From Deltaproteobacteria bacterium (GTDB taxonomy: Bacteria > Desulfobacterota > Desulfobacteria > Desulfobacterales > ETH-SRB1): a stretch of 5,078 nt of DNA. Position 1 is the first letter of the stretch; every line of letters starts with the position of its first letter. The notes under the pieces are model-generated. The model was not told where the DNA came from and ran no database searches. It saw only the letters and a program-made list of their open reading frames with translations. A program made the position numbers and the translations under genes. The stretch lies in NCBI GenBank assembly GCA_003647525.1, contig QMMZ01000206.1, forward strand, positions 1 through 5,078, given 5' to 3'. Shown here in pieces: positions 4,853 to 5,078 of this stretch.

Positions 4853-5078
4853 TTATTTTTCCTGCATTTTTTGGCGATCTTTTCTATTCAGCCTCTTCTC
4901 AAGCTCCCGTTTTAGCCGATCTTTGGCAGGTTGCGCCTGCCTGAATACATGCTCCGCCTTGTGAAATTCCAGAACACGAACATCCGAAATATAAGGCTCT
5001 ATATAGATATCAGGGCAGACAACACGCAGTTTCTGCCTGGTTATACTTTTCTCCATTATTTGAAAAGTGTTAAAAACA
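4853..5078 (-). CDS. Patatin-like phospholipase (NTE/RssA-type), C-terminal part, runs off the window
   Basis: The minus-strand frame is open from the right edge to the TAA at 4853-4855, giving 74 residues with no stop upstream in view. An in-frame ATG at 5056 exists, but the residues before it (VFNTFQIMEKSITRQ) continue the family pattern, so the ATG is internal and this is the 3' end of a larger gene. The stretch CPDIYIEPYISDVRVLEF and the following HKAEHVF match the C-terminal part of bacterial patatin-like serine hydrolases: a hydrophobic helix, then PDI-x-I-x-P, then a (L/V)-(L/D)-F-H-x-A-E helix. Those enzymes use a GxSxG serine and a DG(G/A) aspartate to hydrolyse lipid acyl esters, and both motifs would lie beyond the edge. 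The tail is unusually Lys/Arg-rich (residues after AKDRLKREL). Family assignment from the tail alone is moderately sure. Confidence 0.7.
   Translation of the reverse strand, partial: VFNTFQIMEKSITRQKLRVVCPDIYIEPYISDVRVLEFHKAEHVFRQAQPAKDRLKRELEKRLNRKDRQKMQEK

Noticed and set aside
4853..5056. A complete 67-residue small protein starting at the ATG at 5056
   Set aside because: The frame stays open to the window edge and the residues before the ATG continue the patatin C-terminal pattern, so this is the tail of a larger gene.

Overview
The window is an AT-rich stretch of bacterial chromosome. It carries ordinary housekeeping genes, two poorly known genes, and a 45-bp repeat present in two copies. 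A complete CspA-type cold shock gene, a partial trp operon (trpD-trpC-trpF), Shine-Dalgarno sequences and a patatin-family phospholipase tail all point to a Gram-negative-type bacterium. My best guess is a Desulfobacterota (deltaproteobacterial) sulfate-reducer relative, inferred from the overall feel of the protein sequences and not proven here. I see no rRNA, tRNA, CRISPR array, transposase or phage gene.

Layout, left to right. Positions 1-140 are the leader of the cold shock gene (141-341, +), which is followed by a hairpin at 362-394. A 371-residue multi-pass membrane protein of unknown function (449-1564, +) comes next. Its first 15 codons lie inside a repeat that recurs inverted near 4736-4780. 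The 205-base gap 1565-1769 is rich in symmetric elements, including a perfect 7-1-7 palindrome at 1679-1693 that matches the Fur/PerR-type box. Then come trpD (1770-2786), trpC (2787-3581) and trpF (3582-4244), packed with no bases between them. On the minus strand, converging on trpF with a 6-base gap, lies an unrecognised 154-residue gene (4251-4715). Upstream of it, at 4716-4852, are the second repeat copy and an inverted repeat. The window ends in the 3' part of a minus-strand patatin-like phospholipase gene (4853-5078, continuing beyond the edge).

How the genes work together: TrpD, TrpF and TrpC catalyse three successive steps from anthranilate to indole-3-glycerol phosphate. Neither the first enzyme (TrpE/TrpG) nor the last (TrpB/TrpA) is adjacent, so the pathway must be completed from another locus. 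The other genes have no evident link to tryptophan synthesis. TrpC and TrpF each have a substitution at a position that is normally a conserved active-site acid.

I do not see a clear new defence or mobile system. The most unusual items are the repeat that supplies the start of a membrane-protein gene while sitting just upstream of another gene in the same relative orientation, the two-fold internal duplication of that membrane protein, and the Fur-like palindrome upstream of a trp operon.
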